DNA of 64,000 nucleotides from Elusimicrobiota bacterium (GTDB lineage: Bacteria > Elusimicrobiota > Elusimicrobia > Elusimicrobiales > Elusimicrobiaceae): positions 1-64,000 of the forward strand of contig JAQXJI010000010.1 of the NCBI GenBank assembly GCA_029008615.1. The letters are read 5' to 3'. Both the position numbers and the translations under genes were made by a program. A model generated the notes under the pieces. The model saw only the letters and a program-made list of their open reading frames with translations, was not told the origin of the DNA and did not search any database. This document shows, one piece after another, positions 25,201 through 32,905 of this stretch. How positions within the stretch are numbered: position 1 is the first letter of the stretch; every line of letters begins with the position of its first letter.

Positions 25201-26591
25201 CGCCCGTCCCACGATTCGCTCATCGTCGTTATCGTGTCTTCGCTGCTTCCTACTCCACCCCCTTGGAATCCTTCGCCTTCTCTCGGTAACTGGTTCACCA
25301 ATGCCCGCTCTACTTTGTCGCTCGTTGGATCTATTATGTTTATCGTTACCGTAGCATCCTTACTTATCCTGTAATTGATGTTGTACGGCTCCGCAGTTAC
25401 CGCTTTCTTCTGACCTACCAACGTCGGCGTGCTCCTTACTGAATGTATATTCGTTACGTCTACCTGTATTGGTATCTGATCCTTCCCAGGATATACTATC
25501 GTGTGCGATAAATCTATCTCCGGCGTGCTGATTCCGTCTCCGGGCCAGTTGCTCGATATCGTCGTCCTGTATCCAAAATCTCCGTTGCTCTGCCCAAATT
25601 CCCCGTCTATTTCGTACGTCCCGTCCCACGCCGCACAAAATTTCAAACGGGTTGTGCCGGAATAACAATCCGATATACCGTTGAAATTGCGGGCCGTAGC
25701 CGCGCATTCGCTCTTGCTTGTAGTATTAGCAGATGTACTCCAACGGCAAGATGTATCTTCTTCACAAGCGCCCTTTACCAAATAATTGGAGCAAGGATTA
25801 TTCTCTTTTTTCGCGCAAGTCCAAGTTCCGCCGGCATTCATACAGGAAGTTCTGCTGTAATAATTGCCCGCGGTACAGTTGCGGTCGCAATAAGTTGTAT
25901 TACAAGTTTCATTGTAATTTGAACACGTTGTCGTAGGCTGACAGCCGCTGTTCCAAGTAATACTGTCACAGCAGGAAGTTGCCTTAGTCGGATCGGAATT
26001 TTCAACCACGCCGACGCCGTAGCAAATATTTTTATTGTCGGACGGGTATAAAGCTATCGTCCTTATAGGAGGCGTGGAATCCGGATTATAGGGATTGGAA
26101 TTTTGCTGATATTTGAAAATTTCAAAAAGTATGCTTTGTATAGGGAAATCGCCGCTTCTTACGGGATATATCTTAGTATTATTATCGCCGTCTGAGCCCT
26201 CAACCTGCCTGACGGGGTTGGAACAAGTAATATCCGAACAAAAAGCCAAGCAGTTGTTGGGATAAGTCGTCAATTTGGTTCCGGCGGAGTTTGTTTTCTG
26301 TTGGGAATATTCTATCAAAGCCGAGTTTACCCAAGGATCCGGAGAACTTACCGGGGCAATAGGCGTAGTATAAAAAGACACATTGTTGCCCGTTCTTTCG
26401 GCGGTAGTCGTACTTATTTGACAGTCGGCGAAACTTTCTCCGGTGGCCTGTGTGCCGCTTATCGGATAAGCCACAAAATTTTGAGTTACGGTAGCCGTCT
26501 GCGCAAAAAGCGCGGCGGCCGAAAATAAAAATGAACCTAAAACTGCAAAACTTCTTATAAAATATCCGACGGCAGAAACTTTTTTTATCAT
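22284..26591 (-). CDS. Giant secreted FlgD-Ig repeat protein with Cys-rich region and T9SS-like C-terminus
   Basis: The product is 1435 aa, with the start at the ATG at 26591 (AAGGAT upstream) followed by a signal peptide ending near residue 31 (AALFAQ). Residues about 200-330 hold a Cys-rich block (CCDS, CSNYNETC, CDRNC and more). From about residue 400 there are at least six FlgD-Ig-like units, each with a W-D-G-x-D/N-x-x-G word and a following G-x-Y strand. The C-terminus (IKIYNIAGDLV to KSQKIVKILIP) matches the sorting-type FlgD-Ig domain seen in type 9 secreted proteins. It probably acts as a large surface protein or adhesin, moved with help from the PorV-like protein next to it. Codon texture differs between the part before and after about 25640. 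Confidence 0.82.
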   Translation of the reverse strand: MIKKVSAVGYFIRSFAVLGSFLFSAAALFAQTATVTQNFVAYPISGTQATGESFADCQISTTTAERTGNNVSFYTTPIAPVSSPDPWVNSALIEYSQQKTNSAGTKLTTYPNNCLAFCSDITCSNPVRQVEGSDGDNNTKIYPVRSGDFPIQSILFEIFKYQQNSNPYNPDSTPPIRTIALYPSDNKNICYGVGVVENSDPTKATSCCDSITWNSGCQPTTTCSNYNETCNTTYCDRNCTAGNYYSRTSCMNAGGTWTCAKKENNPCSNYLVKGACEEDTSCRWSTSANTTSKSECAATARNFNGISDCYSGTTRLKFCAAWDGTYEIDGEFGQSNGDFGYRTTISSNWPGDGISTPEIDLSHTIVYPGKDQIPIQVDVTNIHSVRSTPTLVGQKKAVTAEPYNINYRISKDATVTINIIDPTSDKVERALVNQLPREGEGFQGGGVGSSEDTITTMSESWDGRDDAGRLLPFGNYLVSLQAWSVDEWDGTGSSYPNSDVSRTVTRQLSLDPLKITDIEVTGLAKTSTAYAMVNYILTEAATVHFEVYTPGTTFTNTNITKNTTANAACASGYCSNNSANGPQVTANTGHKVFSLVEQKAGRTKVNSKWDGMCWSDAATCANAVQTVLQGKFITGASFGSTEDYAGAAMPDGDYVYVIWAEIPYNGTTKTINGYVWDGVKTARIENGILGINRGMPELTVGSVGYSTIGSSPVAHGLDPFIFSYALSRDAYVTAEVLTTSYDASGNKTVGPYVVKTLLDNEIQTSASAGNKLSWDGIDNNGRYVTQGSYLFRVIARDSLYPTKVVTSTVEFPVDLFRVVDVGSTSLLEEATSQATISYVLSKSMDVTLNIYDRDVVIPNDIREENWPPKVCQSSSEITADGKAQCIYRKASDGSVVVDPTIEPIKSFTGARQGESRVTEFWDGYYETTDDGNNVSGATQAMYPDGFYPYYIYAKADVAGSKYYTTATLGGASVLIPQDPKLNEGSGFLSKVDASDHPTGYITIARGPVYFTKIDIKPSSPKLVYSSETIQIPVYEISFMVTRTASVQVQIVSLSDGACTGANGSGRGAICRVLTKTNTSYLSTVYDGNVENKLYWDGKDEQGKYVKSDAYQVRFIAEPYPKAEGVSQTIESRVLNVDNFQIFDRYTTDVTRDNGSVGTFAYQVSVPMKVAIQIFKPGTMTSGAADGTLIDPADPTGPAIGENSIDKVLVKAIVGISPHLIPIERVWDGTDYRGQIVPDGIYPFRYVSVLDSYDMNSVNGAINIQNGQSDVLSKVADWDKYANLENIMVVNGDSWYADLDWKSDKVTMFYPNPLRQSYGQFEITKMPAPGTISIKIYNIAGDLVRDGGYECMNARGVTSSLEEINNSGGLEPDWTSNVGGSGQIIGGGNFALRCKWDRTNNHGRKVARGLYYAIMELSPTRGNATKSQKIVKILIP

Positions 26592-26698
26592 GGATAAATC
26601 CTTAATATAATTTATAAAAAAACAAACATCGGCGCAGCCTTTCGGCCGCGTCAATAAAAATACAAAAGCCTTTTACTTAAATATATTTTACTTTAAAC

Positions 26699-28336
26699 TT
26701 ATATTTTTTTGGCAACTTTTTTCAAATTCTTGGCCGCTATCTTATTTTGGGGCTCCAATTCCAAAACGATTTTATAATAATCTTCGGCTTCTTTCCAAAG
26801 TTCAAGGCGCTGCGCCGTTTGCCCCAAATGAAGCCAAATTTCAACGTCATTTAAATTGTTTAATCTTTCCGCCGGAATTGAACTTAAAATGCGGTAAGAT
26901 TCTTCATAATCGCCCTTTTTATAGTAGTACCACGCCAAAGAATCCATAAAAGCGGCATCTTCCGAATTAAGCGCAACGGCGGCTTTTATATACCTGCCGC
27001 CTTCTTCAATCCGGCGCGTTTTATCAACCAGATAATATCCGTAAAAGTTTAAAGCTTCGGCATTGTCGGCGTCCAATTCAAGCAGTTTTTTAAGCTGAAC
27101 TTCCATTTTTTTATATTTCTTTTGGCGTTCAAGCGTAACGGCGTAATTTAAAAGGAAAGACTCATTTTTAATTTCAGAGTTTAAAGCGGACTCGAGGACT
27201 TTTTCCGCTTCACTCCATTTCTCCAAATCCATAAGAGCAAGGGCATAATAAAAAATTATTTCCGCGTCGTCTGGGAATTTTTGGTATGCCTCTTTAAGAA
27301 CTTGGGCGGATTCTTCCGGTCTGCCCGCACGTGAAAGAAAATAGCTGGCCCTTATATGGAAAGCCGGTTCTTTTTCATAGGCGGAACTTTCTTTAAGTAA
27401 TTTTACGGCAGAATCATAATCGCCGCGGTTTTGAGCATCCAAAACCAAAAACTGAGCCGCCGCAGGCTGGCCGTTATCAAGATTTTTTGCGCGGCGGAAG
27501 TATGTCAAAGCTTCATTCTTTTTATTGTCCAAAGTATAATAAGCGCCTATTTTTACCAAAACATCAGCCGAAGCCAACCCGGCTTTATCCATAGAGATAT
27601 AAGTTTTTAAAGCTTCGGCGGGCAAACCCGAAGCCTCATAAATGCCGGCAAGAACCGTATAAGGCTCTGCATAATAAGGATTGAGAGAGATGTATTCTTT
27701 AAGATATTTAACGGCCGAATCTTTATCGTTCTGTTTCAAATATAAATCCGCTATATTTACGGCTATAACAGGCCCCATAGTCGGGTAACGGGCGGAAAGA
27801 TCTTGCAAATATTTTATAGCTTCATCGCCGTCAAGTGCGCTCAAAAGCGTTACGTATTTTATAATAATTTCTGAATTATCGGGGCTTTTTTCCAAAGCGG
27901 ACTTATAAAGTTCCGCCGCGTCTTTAAGGCCGCCTCGGCTCCACAAAAGCCCTGCCTTCATAGCCATAGCGTCAGCCTCCTGCGGAGCAAGCGCATAATA
28001 AGCCGGAATATATTTGTTCATAGCCTTTGAATCTTGCAGTTCCAAAGAAAGCGCAGCCAAAGAAGAAAGCAAAGTTTTATCATTCGGAGCGATTTGATAA
28101 AGTTCTTCGTAAATCAAAAACGCATCTTCGTAATTGCCTTGTTTTTCGTAATAGGCGGCCTCAACAAATTTTAAGTAAAAGTCCCCGCCGTAAGCTTTAA
28201 GGGCGGCTTCTTGCGAGGGGGGCAAATCATCCGCAGATACTCCGGCTTTAATTTCCCCCGGCAAATCGGCCGCCGCGCAAAATAGCTGAGCAGCCATAAA
28301 CAAACAAATTAAAAGTGATATTTTTTTACCGTTCAT
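26699..28336 (-). CDS. Exported TPR-repeat protein
   Basis: The product is 545 aa with a signal peptide (residues 1-22, LFCAAADLP) and about a dozen TPR-like helix pairs through the whole chain, e.g. YYEKQGNYEDAFLIYEELY, KYLKEYISLNPYYAEP and WYYKKGDYEESYRIL. It is an outer-envelope-type superhelical scaffold, like the large TPR lipoproteins of other phyla, but without a lipobox Cys. Its ATG overlaps the rimI stop (ATGA), so it ends the housekeeping operon. The giant surface protein gene follows after 107 bases. A role in envelope assembly is a guess. Confidence 0.82.
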   Translation of the reverse strand: MNGKKISLLICLFMAAQLFCAAADLPGEIKAGVSADDLPPSQEAALKAYGGDFYLKFVEAAYYEKQGNYEDAFLIYEELYQIAPNDKTLLSSLAALSLELQDSKAMNKYIPAYYALAPQEADAMAMKAGLLWSRGGLKDAAELYKSALEKSPDNSEIIIKYVTLLSALDGDEAIKYLQDLSARYPTMGPVIAVNIADLYLKQNDKDSAVKYLKEYISLNPYYAEPYTVLAGIYEASGLPAEALKTYISMDKAGLASADVLVKIGAYYTLDNKKNEALTYFRRAKNLDNGQPAAAQFLVLDAQNRGDYDSAVKLLKESSAYEKEPAFHIRASYFLSRAGRPEESAQVLKEAYQKFPDDAEIIFYYALALMDLEKWSEAEKVLESALNSEIKNESFLLNYAVTLERQKKYKKMEVQLKKLLELDADNAEALNFYGYYLVDKTRRIEEGGRYIKAAVALNSEDAAFMDSLAWYYYKKGDYEESYRILSSIPAERLNNLNDVEIWLHLGQTAQRLELWKEAEDYYKIVLELEPQNKIAAKNLKKVAKKI

Positions 28337-28773
28337 AAATTCCTTAACATTAAAAGGGCGTTATCAGTATTATTATAAAACTTTTTTCTTATATTTACGG
28401 TTTTGAAAAGAAATTTACCGTAAAGCCCGACGGCCGGAGCGTTGCGTTCGTTGACTTCCAAGGTTATGCTCTCAATATTTTCCGACGCCGCTTTTTTAAG
28501 ACCGTACTCCAAAAGCAAAGAGCCTATACCGCGCCTGTAAAAAACCGGCGATACTGCAAAATTGGTCAATTCGGCGTCCTGCAAACAGAAGCGAAACGCT
28601 ACAAAACCGACGGGGATATTTCCGTCAAACGCTATAAATATTCTGGAAAAATCATTTTTGATTTCCGTTTTAAATTCGGCACGATCCCAATGGGCGCAAA
28701 AATCGCTTGAGCGGGCCAAAAGGGCCAAGGCTTCCGCGTCCTCTATCGAGGCGGAGCGAATTATTTGCCGCAT
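28333..28773 (-). CDS. rimI: Ribosomal protein S18-alanine N-acetyltransferase-like GNAT enzyme
   Basis: The product is 146 aa, a single GNAT domain. The acetyl-CoA loop reads RRGIGSLLL (about residues 83-91), with the strand pair NFAVSPVFY before it and ESITLEVNERNAPAVGLYGK after it, which is the RimI-type ending. RimI acetylates the N-terminal Ala of ribosomal protein S18. Genes for RimI and TsaB sit side by side in many bacteria, as here, where they overlap by 13 bases. Other small GNATs look alike, so the name rests partly on context. Confidence 0.85.
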   Translation of the reverse strand: MRQIIRSASIEDAEALALLARSSDFCAHWDRAEFKTEIKNDFSRIFIAFDGNIPVGFVAFRFCLQDAELTNFAVSPVFYRRGIGSLLLEYGLKKAASENIESITLEVNERNAPAVGLYGKFLFKTVNIRKKFYNNTDNALLMLRNL

Positions 28774-29468
28774 AATTCAAAGCGGGCCGGCTTAAGGTAA
28801 AGCGGTTTAAGCACTTCTTCCATAGTTTGTTTGCCGGTAAGTCTGTCGCAAAGTTCCAACATTGAAGAAGCGTTGATTTTATTTAAACGCGGGGAGGCGT
28901 AAACGCAATTTGCGGGGAGTTTATCTTTAATGGAAGTTCTTTCCCTGTCCCAACCGCAGACAAAAAGCGGAACATCGGAATTAACCAACTGCGTTTCAAG
29001 TTCTTCCCAGGAAGACCAACGCGCAGAGGCGTTTTCGGTGCATAATAATGAAAAATATTCTTCCCTAAAAGCGTGTATTATAAGGCATAAAGTACCGCCC
29101 GGATTGGCTTTAAGCCATTTTTTATACTCGGCGGAGTTTTCAGCCTGATATTTTAAAATTTCAAACAAATCGGCGGAAGAGGATTGAACGCCGTTAATCT
29201 CGCTCAAGACGGAAGCCAGCGTTATGCCTATCCTTATCCCCGTAAAACGGCCGGGGCCTTTTACATAGAAAAAGCGGGTAACATCTTTAAGTTTTACGCC
29301 TGCTTTGGCAAACAATTTGTTTAAAGCAGGGAAGAGGAGTTCCTCCTGCTTTATACCCGCTTTGCGCGCGCGGTAAACTTTTCCGCCGCGCTCCAATACC
29401 ATATAAAGAGGGGAAGACGTACTGTCCAAAGCTAAAGTTATATTTTCTTTTTTTCCGTCAGTTTGCAT
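28761..29468 (-). CDS. tsaB: tRNA threonylcarbamoyladenosine biosynthesis protein TsaB
   Basis: The product is 235 aa. The N-terminal ASKHA-type domain is clear: ITLALDSTSSPLYMVL, the KQEELLFPALNKL helix, and VKGPGRFTGIRIGITLAS, the typical TsaB form of the GPGSFTGLR motif. TsaB pairs with TsaD and, with TsaE, transfers threonylcarbamoyl to A37 of ANN-decoding tRNAs. It overlaps tsaE by 31 bases and rimI by 13 bases. The partner gene tsaD is also in this window, but in a different operon (56774-57781). Confidence 0.9.
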   Translation of the reverse strand: MQTDGKKENITLALDSTSSPLYMVLERGGKVYRARKAGIKQEELLFPALNKLFAKAGVKLKDVTRFFYVKGPGRFTGIRIGITLASVLSEINGVQSSSADLFEILKYQAENSAEYKKWLKANPGGTLCLIIHAFREEYFSLLCTENASARWSSWEELETQLVNSDVPLFVCGWDRERTSIKDKLPANCVYASPRLNKINASSMLELCDRLTGKQTMEEVLKPLYLKPARFELCGK

Positions 29469-29929
29469 AAATTATCCAATAAAGCGCGGCTTACGCGTCC
29501 GCCCGCACAGAATTTAATTTCGCGGTCATTGCCGCTCTTTAAAATTACTTCTATTTCAAGCCTGTCTTTGGGGAAAAAGCTTTCCGCCGCACCGGGCCAT
29601 TCTATCAGCAAAACGCCGGTTTCGTCTTCCAGCATTTCCTCAAAACCGAGGTTGAACATTTCCCCCGAATCCAAACGGAACAAATCAGCGTGGTAAAGAG
29701 TGATATTTTTATTTTTATACTTCTTCATCAGGCTGAAACTTGCGCTGGCCGGTTGTTTTTTAAAACCGAAATATTTTGCGACAGCTTTAACCATAACGGT
29801 TTTGCCCGCGCCTATCGGCCCTTTGAAAAATAAAATCTCCCCCCCTTTTAGCAAAGAAGCCAAAGCCTCCGCCAAAGAGGAAGTTTGTTCGGGCCCGGAA
29901 GAGTTAAAAATAAAATCTGTCGGCATCAT
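29438..29929 (-). CDS. tsaE: tRNA threonylcarbamoyladenosine biosynthesis ATPase TsaE
   Basis: The product is 163 aa. It is a P-loop protein with Walker A GPIGAGKT (about residues 37-44), the FSLMKKY segment (usually FTLVNEY), the HADLFRL strand, and the VLLIEWPGAAE Walker B-type segment conserved in TsaE. It drives the t6A cycle with TsaB and TsaD. The gene overlaps the CBM48 gene by 4 bases and tsaB by 31 bases, so the operon is translationally linked. Confidence 0.9.
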   Translation of the reverse strand: MMPTDFIFNSSGPEQTSSLAEALASLLKGGEILFFKGPIGAGKTVMVKAVAKYFGFKKQPASASFSLMKKYKNKNITLYHADLFRLDSGEMFNLGFEEMLEDETGVLLIEWPGAAESFFPKDRLEIEVILKSGNDREIKFCAGGRVSRALLDNLCKLTEKKKI

Positions 29930-30363
29930 ATTACGGTTCTCAAGCTGACGGTTTTGCCGTTATATTCTTCGCTGTCAGTGTTGGAAGGATCCGCCACAGG
30001 ACGGCCGTCAACCTCAAAATAATATTTATATTCGCCTTGCGGCAAAACTATCAAATCGCTGAAAACGCCGTTTTCGCCCTTTTCAAGTTTTATTTTGTGA
30101 GTTTCCCACAAACTGAAATTAGCTACGACGTAAACTTCTTTTGCTTCGGGCATATTAAGCGTAAAACGCACTTTGCGCAAAGCTATGTCATTGATTTTAT
30201 GTTCCCGGATTTTTACTTCCGCCTCGGGATTTTTACTCCTGGCCAAACGCAATGCGGAAAAATAATCGTAATAGGAAAACAAAGCGTTAAGCAGCAAAAC
30301 CACGCCTAGGCAAAGCGTAAGGCTGAAAAACAAAACCGTAAGCGCGGAGGGACGCTGCGTCAT
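29926..30363 (-). CDS. Membrane-anchored glycogen-binding (CBM48/AMPK-type) domain protein
   Basis: The product is 145 aa. A transmembrane helix lies at about residues 7-30; the soluble part (about 55-140) is a carbohydrate-binding module of the CBM48/isoamylase-N type, with FTLNMPEAKEVYVVANFSLW, the GVFSDLIVLPQGEYKYYFEVDG strand pair and DPSNTDS. Such domains bind glycogen-like glucans or act as structural modules. Overlaps of 4 bases with both neighbours place it in the radical SAM-Tsa operon. The binding residues are not fully kept, so true glucan binding is uncertain. Confidence 0.8.
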   Translation of the reverse strand: MTQRPSALTVLFFSLTLCLGVVLLLNALFSYYDYFSALRLARSKNPEAEVKIREHKINDIALRKVRFTLNMPEAKEVYVVANFSLWETHKIKLEKGENGVFSDLIVLPQGEYKYYFEVDGRPVADPSNTDSEEYNGKTVSLRTVI

Positions 30364-30998
30364 ACGATGAACTCCCTAAGTCGGAATTTCGCGCCCAGGC
30401 TTAAAGCCAGTTCTTTGGTTTTTTCCGCGTCAATGCCCTGTTTATCCACTATTGTAACGGTTACGTCTTCCATTTTTGAAGCCAGAAGTTTTATAAACTC
30501 CAAAACGCTTTTGTAGCCGCGCTCCTTATATTGCGGCAGAGGGCGCACTATAGAAAGCCATTCTTCTTCTTTAGGGGAATTTATGCTTATGCTGACGCTG
30601 TCGAGCGTCTTGGCCAAATCATCGGTTATATCGCGTCCGTGAACCAAATTGCCAAGCCCCAAAGTATTAAGCCTTATCGGTGTTTTAGGGTATTCGCCAG
30701 CAGCCATTTTGGCTTTAAGAGCGGAGGCGACCTCAAGCAAAACATTAAGACGCATAGTAGGTTCGCCGTAGCCGCAGAACACTATTTGGCCGACGCGGCC
30801 CTCTTTGGTTTGTTTGTAAATCTCTTCAAGCACATCTTCGGAGGAAGGCTCTTTGCCTTCAAGATTAAGATTGTAGCCGTTAAACACCATAGAAAACTTC
30901 CTCTTTATACAAAAGACGCAGGCGTTCGGGCATCTGTTTGTAAGATTTATATAAAGATTATTTTGAAATCTGTATACTATCTTGGCTTTATCTTTCAT
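30360..30998 (-). CDS. Radical SAM protein, TatD-linked type
   Basis: The product is 212 aa. The 4Fe-4S cluster motif C-x3-C-x2-C is at Cys23, Cys27 and Cys30 (NRCPNACVFC). GYGEPTMRL follows as the GGE-like SAM-binding strand, then a partial TIM barrel. Length and motif spacing resemble the TatD-associated radical SAM family; no TatD nuclease is in this window. The substrate is unknown. On the minus strand a TATAAT box at 31005-31010 ends 6 bases before the ATG, so the transcript may be leaderless. Confidence 0.85.
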   Translation of the reverse strand: MKDKAKIVYRFQNNLYINLTNRCPNACVFCIKRKFSMVFNGYNLNLEGKEPSSEDVLEEIYKQTKEGRVGQIVFCGYGEPTMRLNVLLEVASALKAKMAAGEYPKTPIRLNTLGLGNLVHGRDITDDLAKTLDSVSISINSPKEEEWLSIVRPLPQYKERGYKSVLEFIKLLASKMEDVTVTIVDKQGIDAEKTKELALSLGAKFRLREFIV

Positions 30999-31140
30999 AT
31001 TATTATTATAGCATTGTTTATAAGGCGGGCAAAACAGCGTTCCGCGCGGGGAAGCGGCGCGAAATCACCGGGATAAAACGGATAATTTTATGGAAATATA
31101 AACAAATAATTGATAGAATTATATTAATATAGGATTTTTT

Positions 31141-31227
31141 GGAGAGGTGGCCGAGTGGTTTAAGGCGCTTGTCTTGAAAACAAGTGTGCGGGAAACCGTA
31201 CCGTGGGTTCGAATCCCTCCCTCTCCG
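31141..31227 (+). tRNA. serT: tRNA-Ser (anticodon UGA)
   Basis: This is an 87-base type II tRNA. The acceptor stem pairs GGAGAGG with CCTCTCC, with discriminator G. The anticodon arm is CTTGT, loop CTTGAAA, ACAAG, giving TGA at 31175-31177. A long variable arm and the T loop GTTCGAATC are present. CCA is not encoded. The mobile island begins just downstream, but no copy of the tRNA 3' end was found at the island's far end. Confidence 0.97.
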
Positions 31228-31256
31228 TATCTTTTTTATAACCTTTAGAGCAAACA

Positions 31257-31290
31257 CCCCGACGAAAAATTCTTTCGTCGGGGTATTTTG
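31257..31290 (+). terminator. Terminator after tRNA-Ser
   Basis: An 11-base perfect stem (CCCCGACGAAA with TTTCGTCGGGG, 5-base loop) is followed by TATTTTG. It ends the tRNA transcript 56 bases after the gene. Confidence 0.85.
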
Positions 31291-31425
31291 CGTTATTCCA
31301 CTAAAATTTGCTCCCAATGGGGTTATGGGGGCAAAATAACGGGAAAACGGCTTGCCAATGCTCTGTTTACTAAAAAAGAAGTGGAATTTGGGAGAAATTA
31401 GGCCGTAATTGTTATAATACCCATT

Positions 31426-32115
31426 ATGAATAAAGAACAAATGATGAGATATTTTTCTATTATGCGTAACCGCATAGAAGTTAATGCTTTATCTCTTGGG
31501 GCACTTGTTAATCCCCGAAATACATTTCAAGTAAAATCTTATAAAATAGATGAAAGTAGTCGAATTTTTGCAATTCCTGAAGATTTTTCAGTTCTAAAGC
31601 CTTATTTTCGGGATGTATTGGTTAATGCTGCCATTAGAAATGGAATCGAAGATTTTGAATATCTTTTATGTTGTATTTATATCTATCTTTCTCAACAGAC
31701 GCAAAAAGTAGTTTCCCAAGAAGATATTAGCAGATTTTCAAGAGAAAATTTCCACAACAAACTACTAAAAATAGACAAATTATTGGATGGAAAATTAACA
31801 CCTCATTTAGATATTTGGAAAAATATCCAATATATTCGTAATGCCATCACTCATCATGGGGGTAATATGGTAAAGGAAGATGTTGTTTTATATATCCCCA
31901 CTCCACAGTTTGACATGAGGACAACCCAGAAAAATGCACAAGATCCTATTACAAGAGAAAAACACGTTAGTCTGCAAATAGAAATCATTCCAAAATTTAT
32001 TACGAAAAAATTTAAAAAGAATGAACGGATAGAGTTCTCGGATAAGGAAATTAACGGGTTATTAGTGGGACTCTATAATTCAATTGAATGGCTCCAAAAC
32101 ATTGTAATAGTTTAA
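31426..32115 (+). CDS. HEPN-like protein, candidate RNase
   Basis: The product is 229 aa. A mostly helical N-terminal half contains IQYIRNAITHHGG at residues 135-146; Arg138-x4-His143 with Asn after the Arg is the HEPN RNase motif, and the following Gly-Gly is like RiboL-PSP-HEPN proteins. The C-terminal 80 residues are basic and unassigned. A TATAAT box at 31413-31418 stands 7 bases before the ATG, so the mRNA may be leaderless. It is the first gene of the island, convergent with the DnaB-like gene. HEPN proteins often act as toxins or antiviral RNases; that role is inferred. Confidence 0.65.
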   Translation: MNKEQMMRYFSIMRNRIEVNALSLGALVNPRNTFQVKSYKIDESSRIFAIPEDFSVLKPYFRDVLVNAAIRNGIEDFEYLLCCIYIYLSQQTQKVVSQEDISRFSRENFHNKLLKIDKLLDGKLTPHLDIWKNIQYIRNAITHHGGNMVKEDVVLYIPTPQFDMRTTQKNAQDPITREKHVSLQIEIIPKFITKKFKKNERIEFSDKEINGLLVGLYNSIEWLQNIVIV

Positions 32116-32130
32116 AAGACTTTCTGAATT

Positions 32131-32877
32131 TTATCCCATGTGCCCACTGCCTTTACCAAATGGAATTTGTAGTGTATTGGACAGATGCTCTGCCGTGTAG
32201 ACGGATAGATTAATCGTATCGCTAGCGTCCCCGTATAGGAAAATCATTTTATCTTCTTTTTGTATATCCATTGTTGGGATGTGAATATCGGACAAGGAGG
32301 GTTGGATATTGTTCTTATGTCGTTTGCATCGTATGGAAATTATAATGGCAATTTGCAGTTCGTGGGCCAATTCTCTCAGTTGTGCCAATATACGGTTTGT
32401 TTCGGTTTGAGCCCCTTTAATCAATTGGAAATAATCTATAGCCACTAATTTAAGCTTTACACCCGTTTGGGATAATTCTTTATATAGCCGGCGCGTCCGC
32501 TGACAAATTTCTTCCATGTTGATAGCGGCTGTATCATCAATATACAGTGGGGACTTCTGCAGACTATCTAATGCCGGCTGAATAAGCCGTTTGTGTTGTT
32601 CCTGGGAAAAGTAACCGTTTCTCAAAAGTTCAATTTTTACCTTACTTATTTTGGCTACTAAGCGTTCATATAGACTGTTCCTTCCCATTTCTATAGAGAA
32701 AATGGCCGTCGGAATATGCTGCGACACGGCAGTGTGTGCCACCACATTTGTCAGGAAAGCCGTTTTTCCTTGCCCGGGTTTGGAGGCTACAAAGGTCAGC
32801 TCGCCTGGTTCTAAGCCGCCAATGATAGCATCTAATGACTGGATTCCCGTAGGGATAAAATATTTATTTGTATACAT
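32131..32877 (-). CDS. DnaB-like RecA-fold ATPase lacking the DnaB N-terminal domain
   Basis: The product is 248 aa. It has only the C-terminal helicase core of DnaB: the opening TGIQSLDAIIGGLEPGELTFV, Walker A SKPGQGKTA (residues 32-40), IFSIEM, Walker B KLVAIDYFQLI (about 148-158) and ISIRCKR-type sensor. DnaB is about 450 aa with a helical N-terminal domain needed for hexamer and primase contacts, absent here. Related short forms occur in mobile elements. The ATG has AAAGGAGG upstream, and it starts 29 bases after the recombinase stop, so both are co-transcribed. It may serve element replication or a cargo function. Confidence 0.8.
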   Translation of the reverse strand: MYTNKYFIPTGIQSLDAIIGGLEPGELTFVASKPGQGKTAFLTNVVAHTAVSQHIPTAIFSIEMGRNSLYERLVAKISKVKIELLRNGYFSQEQHKRLIQPALDSLQKSPLYIDDTAAINMEEICQRTRRLYKELSQTGVKLKLVAIDYFQLIKGAQTETNRILAQLRELAHELQIAIIISIRCKRHKNNIQPSLSDIHIPTMDIQKEDKMIFLYGDASDTINLSVYTAEHLSNTLQIPFGKGSGHMG

Positions 32878-32905
32878 ATTGCCTCCTTTTTTATAGTTTA
32901 AATAA

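Noticed and set aside
31018-31440. Minus-strand 140-aa reading frame across tRNA-Ser with a GRDSNPRYGFPHTC-like segment
   Set aside because: The recognisable part is simply the antisense translation of the tRNA gene, a common false protein in databases. The rest covers the terminator and non-coding bases.
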